Shown in pieces: positions 15,708 through 24,451 of a stretch of 38,596 nucleotides of DNA (positions are counted from its first letter, which is position 1; the number at the start of each line of letters is the position of its first letter). Source of the DNA: Parcubacteria group bacterium GW2011_GWE2_39_37 (GTDB taxonomy: Bacteria; Patescibacteriota; Patescibacteriia; Patescibacteriales; GWE2-39-37); the NCBI GenBank assembly GCA_000995135.1, contig LBWY01000006.1:1-38596 (forward strand), read 5' to 3'. A program made the position numbers and the translations under genes. Under the pieces are notes generated by a model. The model made no database searches and was not told the origin of the DNA. It saw nothing but the letters and a program-made list of their open reading frames with translations.

Positions 15708-18569
15708 TTATTGTTTGTTTTCATCGTCTAAAAAACCACGCTTAATAAGAAACGACTTCAGGGTAGTGTTGCTATCCTTTATAAGGGACAGCTCTTTTAA
15801 TCGTGGATCATCTTTAATGCTTCCCCAAAAAATTACCTTTGCCTGAATTTCCGTATCCTTGATTTTGGATTGTTTGGTTTTTGTTATAAGCGTTTCTAAA
15901 GGCATAAACAATGAATTACTACCACTGTAGCTTGAAAAAGACCTGTCATTCTCAATAACGTCGTTAAAATTTTCCCAGTCTTTTCCTGCTGGGCTTGGAT
16001 ATCTATCCCAGTATAATTTAATTGCTTGTGGGTAGTTCTCCAAACCATTCTTAGCAACGTTTCTGATTTTTCTAATTTCTGTTATGGCATCTTTAGATCC
16101 ACTCCACCATTGATATAGTGTATAAAAAAAATTTTCTTCAAATTTATATAAAACTTTATTTTCTGCACTATATTTATTATCTGCTTCTTGGAAAACAAAT
16201 TTTATTAATTTCCTAATTTCTTCATTGTAGTATCGAAGTAATTTTTCAAAAGTTTTCTCTAGGCGAAAGTGAATAGAACTACCGCTACCTCTTTCATTGT
16301 TTACAAGCGAGCTCAATACTGTATATTTTAGTCCTGTGCTTACAACAGAAGAAGATAAAATTGAATTTAATTCATTGAAGCAGGTTTGAATATTTTCGCT
16401 TGGTGTGTCTGTTTTTTTATCCTTTTCTGCGACAGCAACAATCTGGAAAACAAATTGGTATATTGCTTCATCAAGGGCGGTATCGCCAGCATTCATAGGG
16501 TCAAGCTCAATTTTTTGGGTGACAATTCGGTTAGAAATTTCTTTTACCAAGCTTATATTTAATTGAACAGGAGAATTTGGAACATCAAAAAGAAATCGAG
16601 AATAACTCAGTAGGCTATTATTATCTAATGAAACCATTAAATCTAGCGGAGCTAATTTATGTTTTTGATAGATTCTATTGTTCTTCCTGTGGCTTGTTTC
16701 CATCCCCTCTGCTATTAAAGTGAGATAATCATACATGACTTCAGGATATGACGTAGTGCCAAAATATTTATCCTTGGTTTTTGTTTCATAGTTTTTGTCT
16801 AAAAAATCAAAATAGTAATACATTACCAGGCCAACAATTTTTAAAACATCAGATTTTTCAGATTCTGGTATTTTTTTGCTAGTTTTTAATTCTATCCAAC
16901 CAATAAGATCAAGTTTAGTTTTCTCAATTTCTTGCTTAGTGAGATAGGCATCAATATTGTGTCTTTCTGCTTGGTTTATGAGAACATGAATTGTCTTTAT
17001 AAAAAAGTCAATTAAATAAGGGTATTTTATTTTTACATATTCAAGCGCAACTATATCGTTAAAACGTATAGAATTTTTTTGTAATTCGCCCATTCGATTT
17101 TTGAAGGAACCATAGAAGGAATCAAGTGCAATTATAATACGATCTATCGTTCTGGGTGTGCTTTCATTAAGCAGAGCAACAATATATTCTGTTGCGTCTT
17201 TATTATTCATGAACGACCTCGACGGATCGCTAATTGCATGGGGATTGATGTTCTCTGGGGTATCAAGATTTTCTCGTTCAATGACTTTATTTAGTTTTTC
17301 GAGTACGTATTTTTGTTTAATGGCAGGGTCTATCGGTGGTAAAAATATTTTGAGAGTTATGCTTTTTGTGTCTTCATAAAAAAAAGTTTTTAACAATCTT
17401 GCACGAGGGTCTGTGGTTGAAAATGCATCCAAGTAATTATTCATGTCTGGCTCAGAAATGCAAAACAAAAAAAGCAGTTTAGTGGGCAAGCCTGATCTGC
17501 CCTCATTTTTAAATCGTTCAACTATTTCAACTAATCGATATATTTCATCAAACTGCGCCCTTTCAATTTCATCTACCATTATTATCCATGTAGACTCTTT
17601 AATATTTGTAATATTTCCGAAAAGTTTAGCTACGGAAGTGGAAGTGAAAAAGGATTTATTTTTAAAATAAAATTTATCAAAATGAAGTGCTTTTGTTCTT
17701 GCCAAACCTCGGTTTAATGCAGAAATTATCTTTAATACCTCTGAAAGAAAACCATTGCCAGATTCTCTAAGTATTGAATTCATGAATGGTAAATATGAAG
17801 TGACATCAATTTTTGGGTATCTTTCTGAAAGGGTTTCTAGCCAGCGCTCAGAAAATAATTCTGAAAAATCTTTTGCTTCGTTTGTTTCAGTTAGGGAAAT
17901 GTAGGTGTATAGGGTTTTTTTAGCTTCAAAATTTTCTATAATCATTCTTGCGTAAGAAGACTTTCCTAGGCCAAGTCCCCCATACAGACCAATGACATTT
18001 ACGTAACCATTTAGACTCATTAGGCCATCAGTTATGTTTTTTGCCGAAAATTTAAAATTAAATTGATCATCTTCTATTCCTACTGAGCCAGATGCAAAGC
18101 GTTTGGCGGATAAATCAATTTTTTCACCAACAGATTCAATGAACCATTTAATAATAATTATTATTAATGGCACAAGTAAAAGATTCCACCAGAAATCTTT
18201 AAATCTATGCAAAAAAAAGTAATCAAATATAGATGCATTAATTATTCCCCAATAAGAATAAAAAACCCAAGATGGCTGGTTGTGAATGCTTTGCTTCTTA
18301 ATTTGCTTTATCGGATCTACAACAAAAATGAAAAATCCAAATAAAATGGCCAGGGTGATTGTGCCGATAAAGATAAAAAAGGTAGGATTAAGAATGTAAA
18401 AGTATTGTATATTCTGGATAATATTTTCTCCGAAATTCAATGCCACGTAGGAAAAAGCAGTAGATATAATAAATAACCAAAAGACACACCACAAAAAGAA
18501 AGACTCTTTTAAAAAATCCTTCAAATTATTCCACTTATCGCTAAAGATTTTATAGATTTTCAATACCAT
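15708..18569 (-). CDS. KAP-type membrane P-loop NTPase
   Basis: 953 residues. Three or four hydrophobic segments lie within the first 145 residues (about 24-46, 62-84, 127-144). A P-loop domain follows: Walker A GLYGGLGLGKSS at 194-205 and Walker B WIIMVDEIER at 328-337, then the sensor-like stretch KLLFLFCISEPD. The long C-terminal part (about 480-950) is helical with no motif I know. This matches KAP family NTPases, which are membrane-bound and often plasmid- or phage-linked; some relatives block phage growth. It lies on the opposite strand to nearly all island genes, convergent with the methylase operon and divergent from the recombinase. A defence role is inferred, not shown. Confidence 0.75.
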   Translation of the reverse strand: MVLKIYKIFSDKWNNLKDFLKESFFLWCVFWLFIISTAFSYVALNFGENIIQNIQYFYILNPTFFIFIGTITLAILFGFFIFVVDPIKQIKKQSIHNQPSWVFYSYWGIINASIFDYFFLHRFKDFWWNLLLVPLIIIIIKWFIESVGEKIDLSAKRFASGSVGIEDDQFNFKFSAKNITDGLMSLNGYVNVIGLYGGLGLGKSSYARMIIENFEAKKTLYTYISLTETNEAKDFSELFSERWLETLSERYPKIDVTSYLPFMNSILRESGNGFLSEVLKIISALNRGLARTKALHFDKFYFKNKSFFTSTSVAKLFGNITNIKESTWIIMVDEIERAQFDEIYRLVEIVERFKNEGRSGLPTKLLFLFCISEPDMNNYLDAFSTTDPRARLLKTFFYEDTKSITLKIFLPPIDPAIKQKYVLEKLNKVIERENLDTPENINPHAISDPSRSFMNNKDATEYIVALLNESTPRTIDRIIIALDSFYGSFKNRMGELQKNSIRFNDIVALEYVKIKYPYLIDFFIKTIHVLINQAERHNIDAYLTKQEIEKTKLDLIGWIELKTSKKIPESEKSDVLKIVGLVMYYYFDFLDKNYETKTKDKYFGTTSYPEVMYDYLTLIAEGMETSHRKNNRIYQKHKLAPLDLMVSLDNNSLLSYSRFLFDVPNSPVQLNISLVKEISNRIVTQKIELDPMNAGDTALDEAIYQFVFQIVAVAEKDKKTDTPSENIQTCFNELNSILSSSVVSTGLKYTVLSSLVNNERGSGSSIHFRLEKTFEKLLRYYNEEIRKLIKFVFQEADNKYSAENKVLYKFEENFFYTLYQWWSGSKDAITEIRKIRNVAKNGLENYPQAIKLYWDRYPSPAGKDWENFNDVIENDRSFSSYSGSNSLFMPLETLITKTKQSKIKDTEIQAKVIFWGSIKDDPRLKELSLIKDSNTTLKSFLIKRGFLDDENKQ

Positions 18570-18622
18570 AGTTTAATTGAAGACATGGGTTTAGCTAATT
18601 TTGGTATTTTTCACTTAGAATA

Positions 18623-18693
18623 TAGCCTAGAAAAGGCTAAAAGTAAAGCATAAGTTACTAACAGTTTATCTACTTCAAGGGGCTAGACGCCCC
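18623..18693. repeat. Two short hairpins in the KAP-recombinase divergent gap
   Basis: TAGCCT/AGGCTA at 18623-18639 and GGGGC-TAGAC-GCCCC at 18679-18693, in the 175-base gap between the divergent genes. They could be control sites or part of a recombination site of the neighbouring serine recombinase. There is no direct evidence for either. Confidence 0.4.
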
Positions 18694-18744
18694 GAGAAGG
18701 TTGCGTCATCAATGTGGTTGTAAGTAATAATTTTAAAGAAAATT

Positions 18745-20094
18745 ATGCAACTATATGAAACGGCATTGATGCCTAAAACGACAACCCAAGGGCAAAATCA
18801 GGGCACTCCAGAGATTATTGAGCCGATTTCCATTAACTATGTCCTTTACGCCAGAAAATCAACGGAATCAGAAGAACGGCAAGTCCTTTCTATTGATTCA
18901 CAGATTAAAGAGATGCTTCAGCTGGCTGAGAAAGAAAACTTGAACGTGGTGGAAATTAGAAGAGAATCACATTCGGCCAAGGATACTGGCCAAAGAAAAG
19001 TGTTTAATGAGATAGTGATTGATATCAGAAAAGGCATGTTTACAGGCATCCTGACGTGGGCACCGGACAGGATTGCCAGGAACGCTGGCGACCTCGGTGC
19101 AATCGTAGACTTGATGGACCAAAAACTGTTATTAGAAATAAGAACCTATGGCCAGAAGTTTTCAAATAATCCGAATGAGAAATTTTTACTGATGATCTTA
19201 GGCAGTCAGGCTAAGCTGGAAAATGACAATCGAGGAGTGAATGTTAAGCGAGGTCTACGGACTCGAGTAGAGATGGGCTTGTGGCCAACCGTGCCGCCCC
19301 TGGGCTATTTGAGCCAGAACAGAATAGATAAAAAATGCCAAGTGATATTGGATCCAATTAGGGCGCCAATTGTTAAACAGATATTTGAAAAAGTAGCCAA
19401 TGAAAAATACAGCGGTAGAAAAATATATCACTGGTTAAAACATGATCTCAATTTTTACACTAAAGGCAACAAGACTTTAAGTTTAGGTCGAATCTTTAGA
19501 GCGCTTGATAACCCATTCTACTATGGGGTGTTTGAATATCCAAAAGATAGCGGTAATTTTTATCAAGGTAAACACAAACCGATTATAACTCAGGAGTTGT
19601 TTGAAAAAGCCCAGGCGCAAATCAAGCGAGACAATATTGTGAAAAATAATAAAGAGTTTACCTTCACCAAATTGATAACCTGCGGATTATGTGGCTCCAG
19701 TATCAGCGCAGAAGAAAAGTTTAAATTACTTAAAGATGGCACGACGGCCAGATATGTGTACTATGGCTGTTGCCGGGCTAAAGATCGGTGGTGTAAAAAT
19801 AAATATATTCGGGAGGAAGATTTGATTATTGAGCTACTTAAAATTATTGACGAGGTGAATATAAACGAGCTGGGCATGAGAGCCAAGCTCGAAGAAGAGA
19901 TTGGTCGATTTAATAAATTTCAAGGCATGGTGCTGGGAAGCGATATTAAACAAAATCCCGAAGAGGCCGAAGTTAATATTAGAAATTATGCCAAGTATCT
20001 ACTAAAGGAAGGCAGTATAATTGAAAAGCGAGAGTTGTTAGGGAATCTACGGAGTAGGCTGGTTTATAAAGAAAAGAGTGTTGCCTTAGTCTAG
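18745..20094 (+). CDS. Large serine recombinase (integrase/resolvase family)
   Basis: 449 residues. The N-terminal resolvase domain has the catalytic serine at position 39 (YVLYARKSTESEERQVLSIDSQ) and the arginine-rich WAPDRIARN. A recombinase domain follows (RGLRTRVEMGLWPTVPPLGYL) with a helix-turn-helix-like region. A zinc-ribbon comes next (CGLCGSSIS to YYGCCRAKDRWCKNKYI), then a coiled tail. Such enzymes integrate or excise mobile elements. This is the only integrase seen inside the 17-bp repeats, so it is the likely mover of the island, although large serine integrases seldom use tRNA ends. ATG at 18769 is a possible later start. Confidence 0.9.
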   Translation: MQLYETALMPKTTTQGQNQGTPEIIEPISINYVLYARKSTESEERQVLSIDSQIKEMLQLAEKENLNVVEIRRESHSAKDTGQRKVFNEIVIDIRKGMFTGILTWAPDRIARNAGDLGAIVDLMDQKLLLEIRTYGQKFSNNPNEKFLLMILGSQAKLENDNRGVNVKRGLRTRVEMGLWPTVPPLGYLSQNRIDKKCQVILDPIRAPIVKQIFEKVANEKYSGRKIYHWLKHDLNFYTKGNKTLSLGRIFRALDNPFYYGVFEYPKDSGNFYQGKHKPIITQELFEKAQAQIKRDNIVKNNKEFTFTKLITCGLCGSSISAEEKFKLLKDGTTARYVYYGCCRAKDRWCKNKYIREEDLIIELLKIIDEVNINELGMRAKLEEEIGRFNKFQGMVLGSDIKQNPEEAEVNIRNYAKYLLKEGSIIEKRELLGNLRSRLVYKEKSVALV

Positions 20095-20116
20095 TAAAAT
20101 AAATTGTTATAAAAAA

Positions 20117-20144
20117 GCCTCACGGTAAAGTGAGGCCTTTTTTT
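20117..20144 (+). terminator. Rho-independent terminator of the recombinase gene
   Basis: GCCTCAC (20117-20123), loop GGTAAA, GTGAGGC (20130-20136), followed by a T-run and preceded by a run of A, so it may work in both directions, also for the small gene at 20161 on the minus strand. Confidence 0.85.
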
Positions 20145-20160
20145 CGATTAGGGCACGACG

Positions 20161-20295
20161 TTATTTTTTTCCAATTCTGATCCGCTCTTTTTCAACTTCT
20201 CTTGCTGGTCTTTGTTCGGCCTCACGTCTTGTGATGAATCGACCATCGCCAGAGTCTCTGAAAGCAGTTCTTTTTGGTTCGTTTTTGCTACTCAT
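20161..20295 (-). CDS. Small 44-aa protein with RDSGDGRFITRREAE motif
   Basis: ATG at 20295 to TAA at 20161. The peptide reads MSSKNEPKRTAFRDSGDGRF and then ITRREAEQRPAREVEKER, ending IRIGKK. It resembles the widespread short proteins with (R)D(S/A)GxGRFVTkxyAexxPxtT, whose function is not known to me. AAGAAGAG before the ATG is a weak ribosome site. The gene is divergent from the XRE regulator and backs onto the recombinase terminator. The plus-strand frame across it is a shadow. Confidence 0.65.
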   Translation of the reverse strand: MSSKNEPKRTAFRDSGDGRFITRREAEQRPAREVEKERIRIGKK

Positions 20296-20427
20296 ACTCT
20301 TCTTTGCTTGGTTTATTAAAATGCAGTATAATCATAATGTACCTTTGATAGACAATCGACCTCCGACTCTGCCACGAGTCGCGTCAAATAAATTGTGGTT
20401 TTACTGCCACTTTTTATTTTAGCACGA

Positions 20428-20509
20428 TGTTCGGTTTAAGTCAACACTGTTCGTTATGGCTTGACATTAATTTATATCTAAACTATAGTATTTATATATA
20501 ACTGAACAT
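20428..20509 (+). promoter_or_regulatory. Promoter with candidate operators for the XRE-ImmA-hsd operon
   Basis: TTGACA (20461-20466), exactly 17 bases, TATAGT (20484-20489): an almost ideal promoter. Around it lie similar half-sites: TGTTCGGTT (20428), TGTTCGTTAT (20448) and, inverted, ATAACTGAACA (20498-20508). The last two form an imperfect inverted repeat that brackets the promoter. This suits autoregulation by the XRE repressor encoded just after it. Confidence 0.7.
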
Positions 20510-20515
20510 AATAGT

Positions 20516-20812
20516 ATGCTTGATAAAACTAATTTTTACATAAATTTAGGGAAAAATATAAAAAATGCGAGAGGTGAAAAAAAATTTTCAATGGATAAGT
20601 TCATTGAGGTAGCCAATTTAGATATGAGTAAAAGCACCTTGTCTGCCATTGAGAATGGCAAGCAACAGGTATCAGCTTTCCAGCTCTATCTAATTACCGA
20701 GACTTTAGATTTAAAAATCACTGAACTTCTCCACGGACTTGAAGCTATGCACGGTGACAATCAAGAAGACTTATTAAATAAGAATGATTTAAATAAATTA
20801 GAGAATTTATAA
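20516..20812 (+). CDS. XRE-family HTH repressor
   Basis: 98 residues with an XRE-type helix-turn-helix at about 8-70 (LGKNIKNARGEKKFSMDKFIEVANLDMSKSTLSAIENGKQQVSAFQL split across the helices) and an acidic tail. It is the first gene after the promoter with GTTC half-sites and is followed after one base by an ImmA-type peptidase gene. The pair is the classic repressor/anti-repressor-protease arrangement. It probably controls the whole operon, including the restriction genes. The ATG starts about 20 bases after the likely transcript start. Confidence 0.88.
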   Translation: MLDKTNFYINLGKNIKNARGEKKFSMDKFIEVANLDMSKSTLSAIENGKQQVSAFQLYLITETLDLKITELLHGLEAMHGDNQEDLLNKNDLNKLENL

Positions 20813-20813
20813 T

Positions 20814-21359
20814 ATGGCTGATTTTATCAATGAAAAAGTTAAGTTAGCTGTTGAGAGCGCGGAAAAGATTTTGAGTAAACATAAAATTACTAAAGCACCA
20901 GTTAATATTGAAAAGATTGCTGAGTCTATGGGGATTGATGTGGCAAAGATTAAATTTTCTACGGATGAGATCTCCGGCGCAATCAAGATGAGAGGCAAGG
21001 AAGGCAGGCCGGTAATCGCGGTCAATCAAGATCATTGCGCTGAACGCCAAAGATTTACTATCGCTCATGAGATTGGGCATTTTGTGTTGCATAGTATTGA
21101 TAATCTACACGTTGATTCTAATAGTGTTTATTTCCGAGACTCCAACGCCTTGCATACTACAACTAATGTTAAAGAAGTACAGGCCAATCAATTTGCAGCT
21201 GAGTTGTTAATGCCACGGGATATGGTTATTGCAGATTTGCGTGGTAAATTTAAATTAATCAATAAAGATGAGGATGTTAAAACTGTTGCTGGGTTGGCAA
21301 AGAAGTATAATGTTAGCCAGCAAGCGATGATGATCCGCATTGGGGGGTTAGTAATATAA
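20814..21359 (+). CDS. ImmA/IrrE family metallopeptidase
   Basis: 181 residues. The zinc-peptidase motif HEIGH is at 85-89 (RFTIAHEIGHFVLH), and the downstream glutamate helix is KEVQANQFAAELLMP (about 120-134). ImmA enzymes cleave a partner XRE repressor upon a signal such as DNA damage; this is known for ICEBs1 and inferred here. One base separates it from the repressor gene, and hsdR follows 20 bases later. This places the restriction genes under a relief-of-repression switch. Confidence 0.9.
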   Translation: MADFINEKVKLAVESAEKILSKHKITKAPVNIEKIAESMGIDVAKIKFSTDEISGAIKMRGKEGRPVIAVNQDHCAERQRFTIAHEIGHFVLHSIDNLHVDSNSVYFRDSNALHTTTNVKEVQANQFAAELLMPRDMVIADLRGKFKLINKDEDVKTVAGLAKKYNVSQQAMMIRIGGLVI

Positions 21360-21379
21360 TAAATTTATTTGAAATAAAT

Positions 21380-24300
21380 ATGGCATTCAATGAAAACACA
21401 AGAGTGAAAATACCGGCGATTTTGCACCTCTGTAGGCTTGGTTTTAACTACTTACCACTTTCAAAAGCAAAATGGGATGAAGGCACAAATATATTCACTG
21501 AAATCTTCCTTGAAAGTATTGCAAAAATTAATCTAGATTTGGAGACTGATGACGCAAAGAGGGAATTTGAAAGAGTGTTACTGACTCTTGATAATGAGGA
21601 TCTTGGCCAAGAATTCTACAGAAGGTTGACTTCAACTTCAGACATTAAACTTATTGATTTTCAAAATTTTGAAAATAATTCTTTTCATGTCGTCACTGAG
21701 CTTCCTTGCAAAAATGGAGAGGATGAATTCAGGCCAGATATTACTCTTTTGATTAATGGGATGCCACTTGCCTTTGTTGAAGTTAAAAAGCCAAATAATC
21801 GAGAGGGTATATTGGCGGAAAGAAATCGTATCAATGTTCGTTTTCAAAATGAGAAATTCAGGAAATTTATCAACATTTCTCAGCTTTTAGTTTTTTCCAA
21901 CAACATGGAATATGACAACGAATCAATTGATCCAATTCAGGGTGCTTTTTATGCTACCTCGTCATATCATAAGGCAATTTTTAATTGCTTCAGAGAAGAA
22001 GATGTTGAAATTTCAAAGAGTTTGAAAGCTGAAGATGATCAATTAGAGAACTTGGTTTTGGTGGACAATAATCTTTCAGCTATCAAGCACTCACCTGAAT
22101 TTATCACGAATAAAAATCCAAATACTCCAACCAACAGAGTCTTAACTTCTTTGTTTAGCAAGGACAGGTTGGTAATGTTTCTGAGGTATGGCATTGCTTA
22201 TGTGAATGAGGAAAGCGGAATTGAAAAACACATAATGCGGTATCCTCAATTTTTTGCAACCAAGGCTATTGAGAAAACCATAGACAAGGGAATTAAAAAA
22301 GGAATCATTTGGCACACTCAAGGTAGTGGTAAGACTGCATTGGCATTCTATAATGTGCATTTTTTGACGGATTATTTTCAGAAACAGAGTATTATTCCGA
22401 AGTTTTATTTTATCGTTGATCGGATTGACTTGATGATTCAGGCAAGGCGTGAATTTACAAGTCGAGGATTGGTTGTGCATACTGTTAATTCAAAAGATGA
22501 GTTATTGCGAGATTTCAAGAGTCAAGCTGCTATTCACAATTTAGCTGGTCAAAGAGAAATCACTGTTGTTAATATTCAGAAATTCAAAGATGATGACAAC
22601 GTTTTGCATGTCGCTGATTATGATATAAGTTCGCAACGGATTTATTTTTTGGATGAAGTGCATCGAAGTTATGATCCTGAGGGGAGTTTTCTAGCAAATC
22701 TGATAGCTTCAGATCGTAACGCTATTTTGATTGGGCTTACTGGCACGCCTCTGATTGGCGAGGGTAGAAATTCTAAGGGTATTTTTGGTGATTATATTCA
22801 CAAGTATTACTATAATTCGTCAATTGCAGATGGCTACACACTAAAGCTTATTCGCGAGGGAATTGAAACGAATTATAAAATTCAATTGGCAGAGGCTTTA
22901 CGACAAGTGGAAATTCTAGAAGGAGATGCTGACCGCAGAGTTATTTATGCGCATCCAAAATTTGTCGAGCCGATGTTGGATTATATCGTGGATGATTTTT
23001 TGAAAAGTCGAATGATGCATGGCGATGATACTTTCGGCGGAATGGTGGTTTGTGATAGTTCGGAACAGGCGAGGGAAATGTCTAGAATTTTTGCAAGAAA
23101 ATATTCCGAGAAGCTTAAATATTATTTTGAAAAAACAGGCAATTATTCGTTGAATAGTAGTCCTGATATTTCAATTATAAACGATAGCACCGGTGGTTTG
23201 GGCGGAGCTTTGATTTTGCATGATTCAGGAAGTAAGGATGATCGAAAACAAGCCACGGAAGATTTCAAGGCAGGAAAAATTGACTTGTTGTTTGTCTACA
23301 ATATGCTCCTTACTGGCTTTGATGCTAAAAGATTGAAGAAGCTATACATTGGCAGAATCATCAAAAAACACAATCTTTTACAAACTCTCACGAGAGTAAA
23401 TCGTCCATACAAGGATTTCCGTTTTGGTTATGTGGTGGATTTCGCCGATATTCGTAAAGAATTTGATGCAACCAATAAAGCATATTTTGACGAATTGCAA
23501 TCTGAACTGGGGGATGAGATGCAGAATTATTCCAACTTGTTTATGTCCAAGGAGGAAATAGAAAAAGAAATTGAAAATATCAAAGAGACACTTTTTCATT
23601 TCGACCTTCAAAATGCTGAGATATTTTCTCAACAAATTACTCAAATTGAGGATCGCAAAAAAGTTCTTGATATCAAAAAGGCATTGGAAAATGTGAAAAA
23701 TCTATATAACACTATTCGCTTGTTGGGATATTATGAGCTTTTAGATAAAATAGATTTCAAAAAGTTGAATGAATTGTTTAATGAAACGGCGCATCATTTG
23801 GAATTGCTGAATCTTAAGGAGTCTATTCAAAATAGCACTGATACGACAAACCTTCTCAATGTAGCTTTGGAAAATGTTTTGTTTATGTTTCGCAAAGTTT
23901 CAGAGGAGGAATTGGTGATTGCCGATAAGTTGAAAAATATTCTTAAGAAAACTCGAGAGGAATTGGCGAAAAATTTTGATCCAAAAGACAAAGAATTCAT
24001 TTCTCTTTATGACGAACTGAAGCGCTTGTTTGAAAAGAAGAATCTTGATGAGATAACACAAGAGGAAATGAATCAAAATATTGGCTCTTTGCAAAAAATT
24101 TATGATGAAATAACTGAGCTTAATCGCAGGAACAATTTGCTCAAAGCGAAATATGAAAATGACGCAAAATACGCAAGAATTCACAAGCGAGTATTGGAAG
24201 ATGGGGGTGTATCAAAGCGTGAAAGTGATATTTTCGCATCATTAATGGAAATCAAAAAGCAGGCTGATAAAAAAGTGATTGAAAATCAGCGAATGCTTAG

Positions 24301-24451
24301 CAACGAAGGATATTTTCTGCAGTTTATGAGTCCTTTGGTGATTGGCGGTTTTGAAGAGCATGGAATGAAGCTTGATGCGGAATCAGCAAGGCATATTAAT
24401 GGTGCGGTAGTTAATGAATATGTTAATGAATATAGCGGAAAAAATATATGA
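21380..24451 (+). CDS. hsdR: Type I restriction enzyme, R subunit
   Basis: 1023 residues. The N-terminal PD-(D/E)XK nuclease has Asp120 (FRPDIT) and EVKK at 134-137. A helicase motor follows with Walker A TQGSGKT at 313-319, DEVH at 425-428, LTGTPL, and the late motifs LLTGFDAKRLKKLYI and LLQTLTRVNRPYKDFRFGYV. The C-terminal part is coiled and meets the HsdM/HsdS complex. The subunit moves DNA and cuts far from the unmethylated site. Its stop codon overlaps the hsdM start (ATGA at 24448-24451). Length is normal, with no frameshift. Confidence 0.95.
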   Translation: MAFNENTRVKIPAILHLCRLGFNYLPLSKAKWDEGTNIFTEIFLESIAKINLDLETDDAKREFERVLLTLDNEDLGQEFYRRLTSTSDIKLIDFQNFENNSFHVVTELPCKNGEDEFRPDITLLINGMPLAFVEVKKPNNREGILAERNRINVRFQNEKFRKFINISQLLVFSNNMEYDNESIDPIQGAFYATSSYHKAIFNCFREEDVEISKSLKAEDDQLENLVLVDNNLSAIKHSPEFITNKNPNTPTNRVLTSLFSKDRLVMFLRYGIAYVNEESGIEKHIMRYPQFFATKAIEKTIDKGIKKGIIWHTQGSGKTALAFYNVHFLTDYFQKQSIIPKFYFIVDRIDLMIQARREFTSRGLVVHTVNSKDELLRDFKSQAAIHNLAGQREITVVNIQKFKDDDNVLHVADYDISSQRIYFLDEVHRSYDPEGSFLANLIASDRNAILIGLTGTPLIGEGRNSKGIFGDYIHKYYYNSSIADGYTLKLIREGIETNYKIQLAEALRQVEILEGDADRRVIYAHPKFVEPMLDYIVDDFLKSRMMHGDDTFGGMVVCDSSEQAREMSRIFARKYSEKLKYYFEKTGNYSLNSSPDISIINDSTGGLGGALILHDSGSKDDRKQATEDFKAGKIDLLFVYNMLLTGFDAKRLKKLYIGRIIKKHNLLQTLTRVNRPYKDFRFGYVVDFADIRKEFDATNKAYFDELQSELGDEMQNYSNLFMSKEEIEKEIENIKETLFHFDLQNAEIFSQQITQIEDRKKVLDIKKALENVKNLYNTIRLLGYYELLDKIDFKKLNELFNETAHHLELLNLKESIQNSTDTTNLLNVALENVLFMFRKVSEEELVIADKLKNILKKTREELAKNFDPKDKEFISLYDELKRLFEKKNLDEITQEEMNQNIGSLQKIYDEITELNRRNNLLKAKYENDAKYARIHKRVLEDGGVSKRESDIFASLMEIKKQADKKVIENQRMLSNEGYFLQFMSPLVIGGFEEHGMKLDAESARHINGAVVNEYVNEYSGKNI

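Noticed and set aside
18679-18693. GGGGC-GCCCC hairpin as the attachment site of the serine recombinase
   Set aside because: Position fits, but no second related site was found, so there is no evidence beyond proximity.
20231-20422. Plus-strand frame of 63 codons
   Set aside because: It is the shadow of the 44-aa minus-strand gene, whose peptide fits a recurrent family; the plus frame has no motif or good ribosome site.
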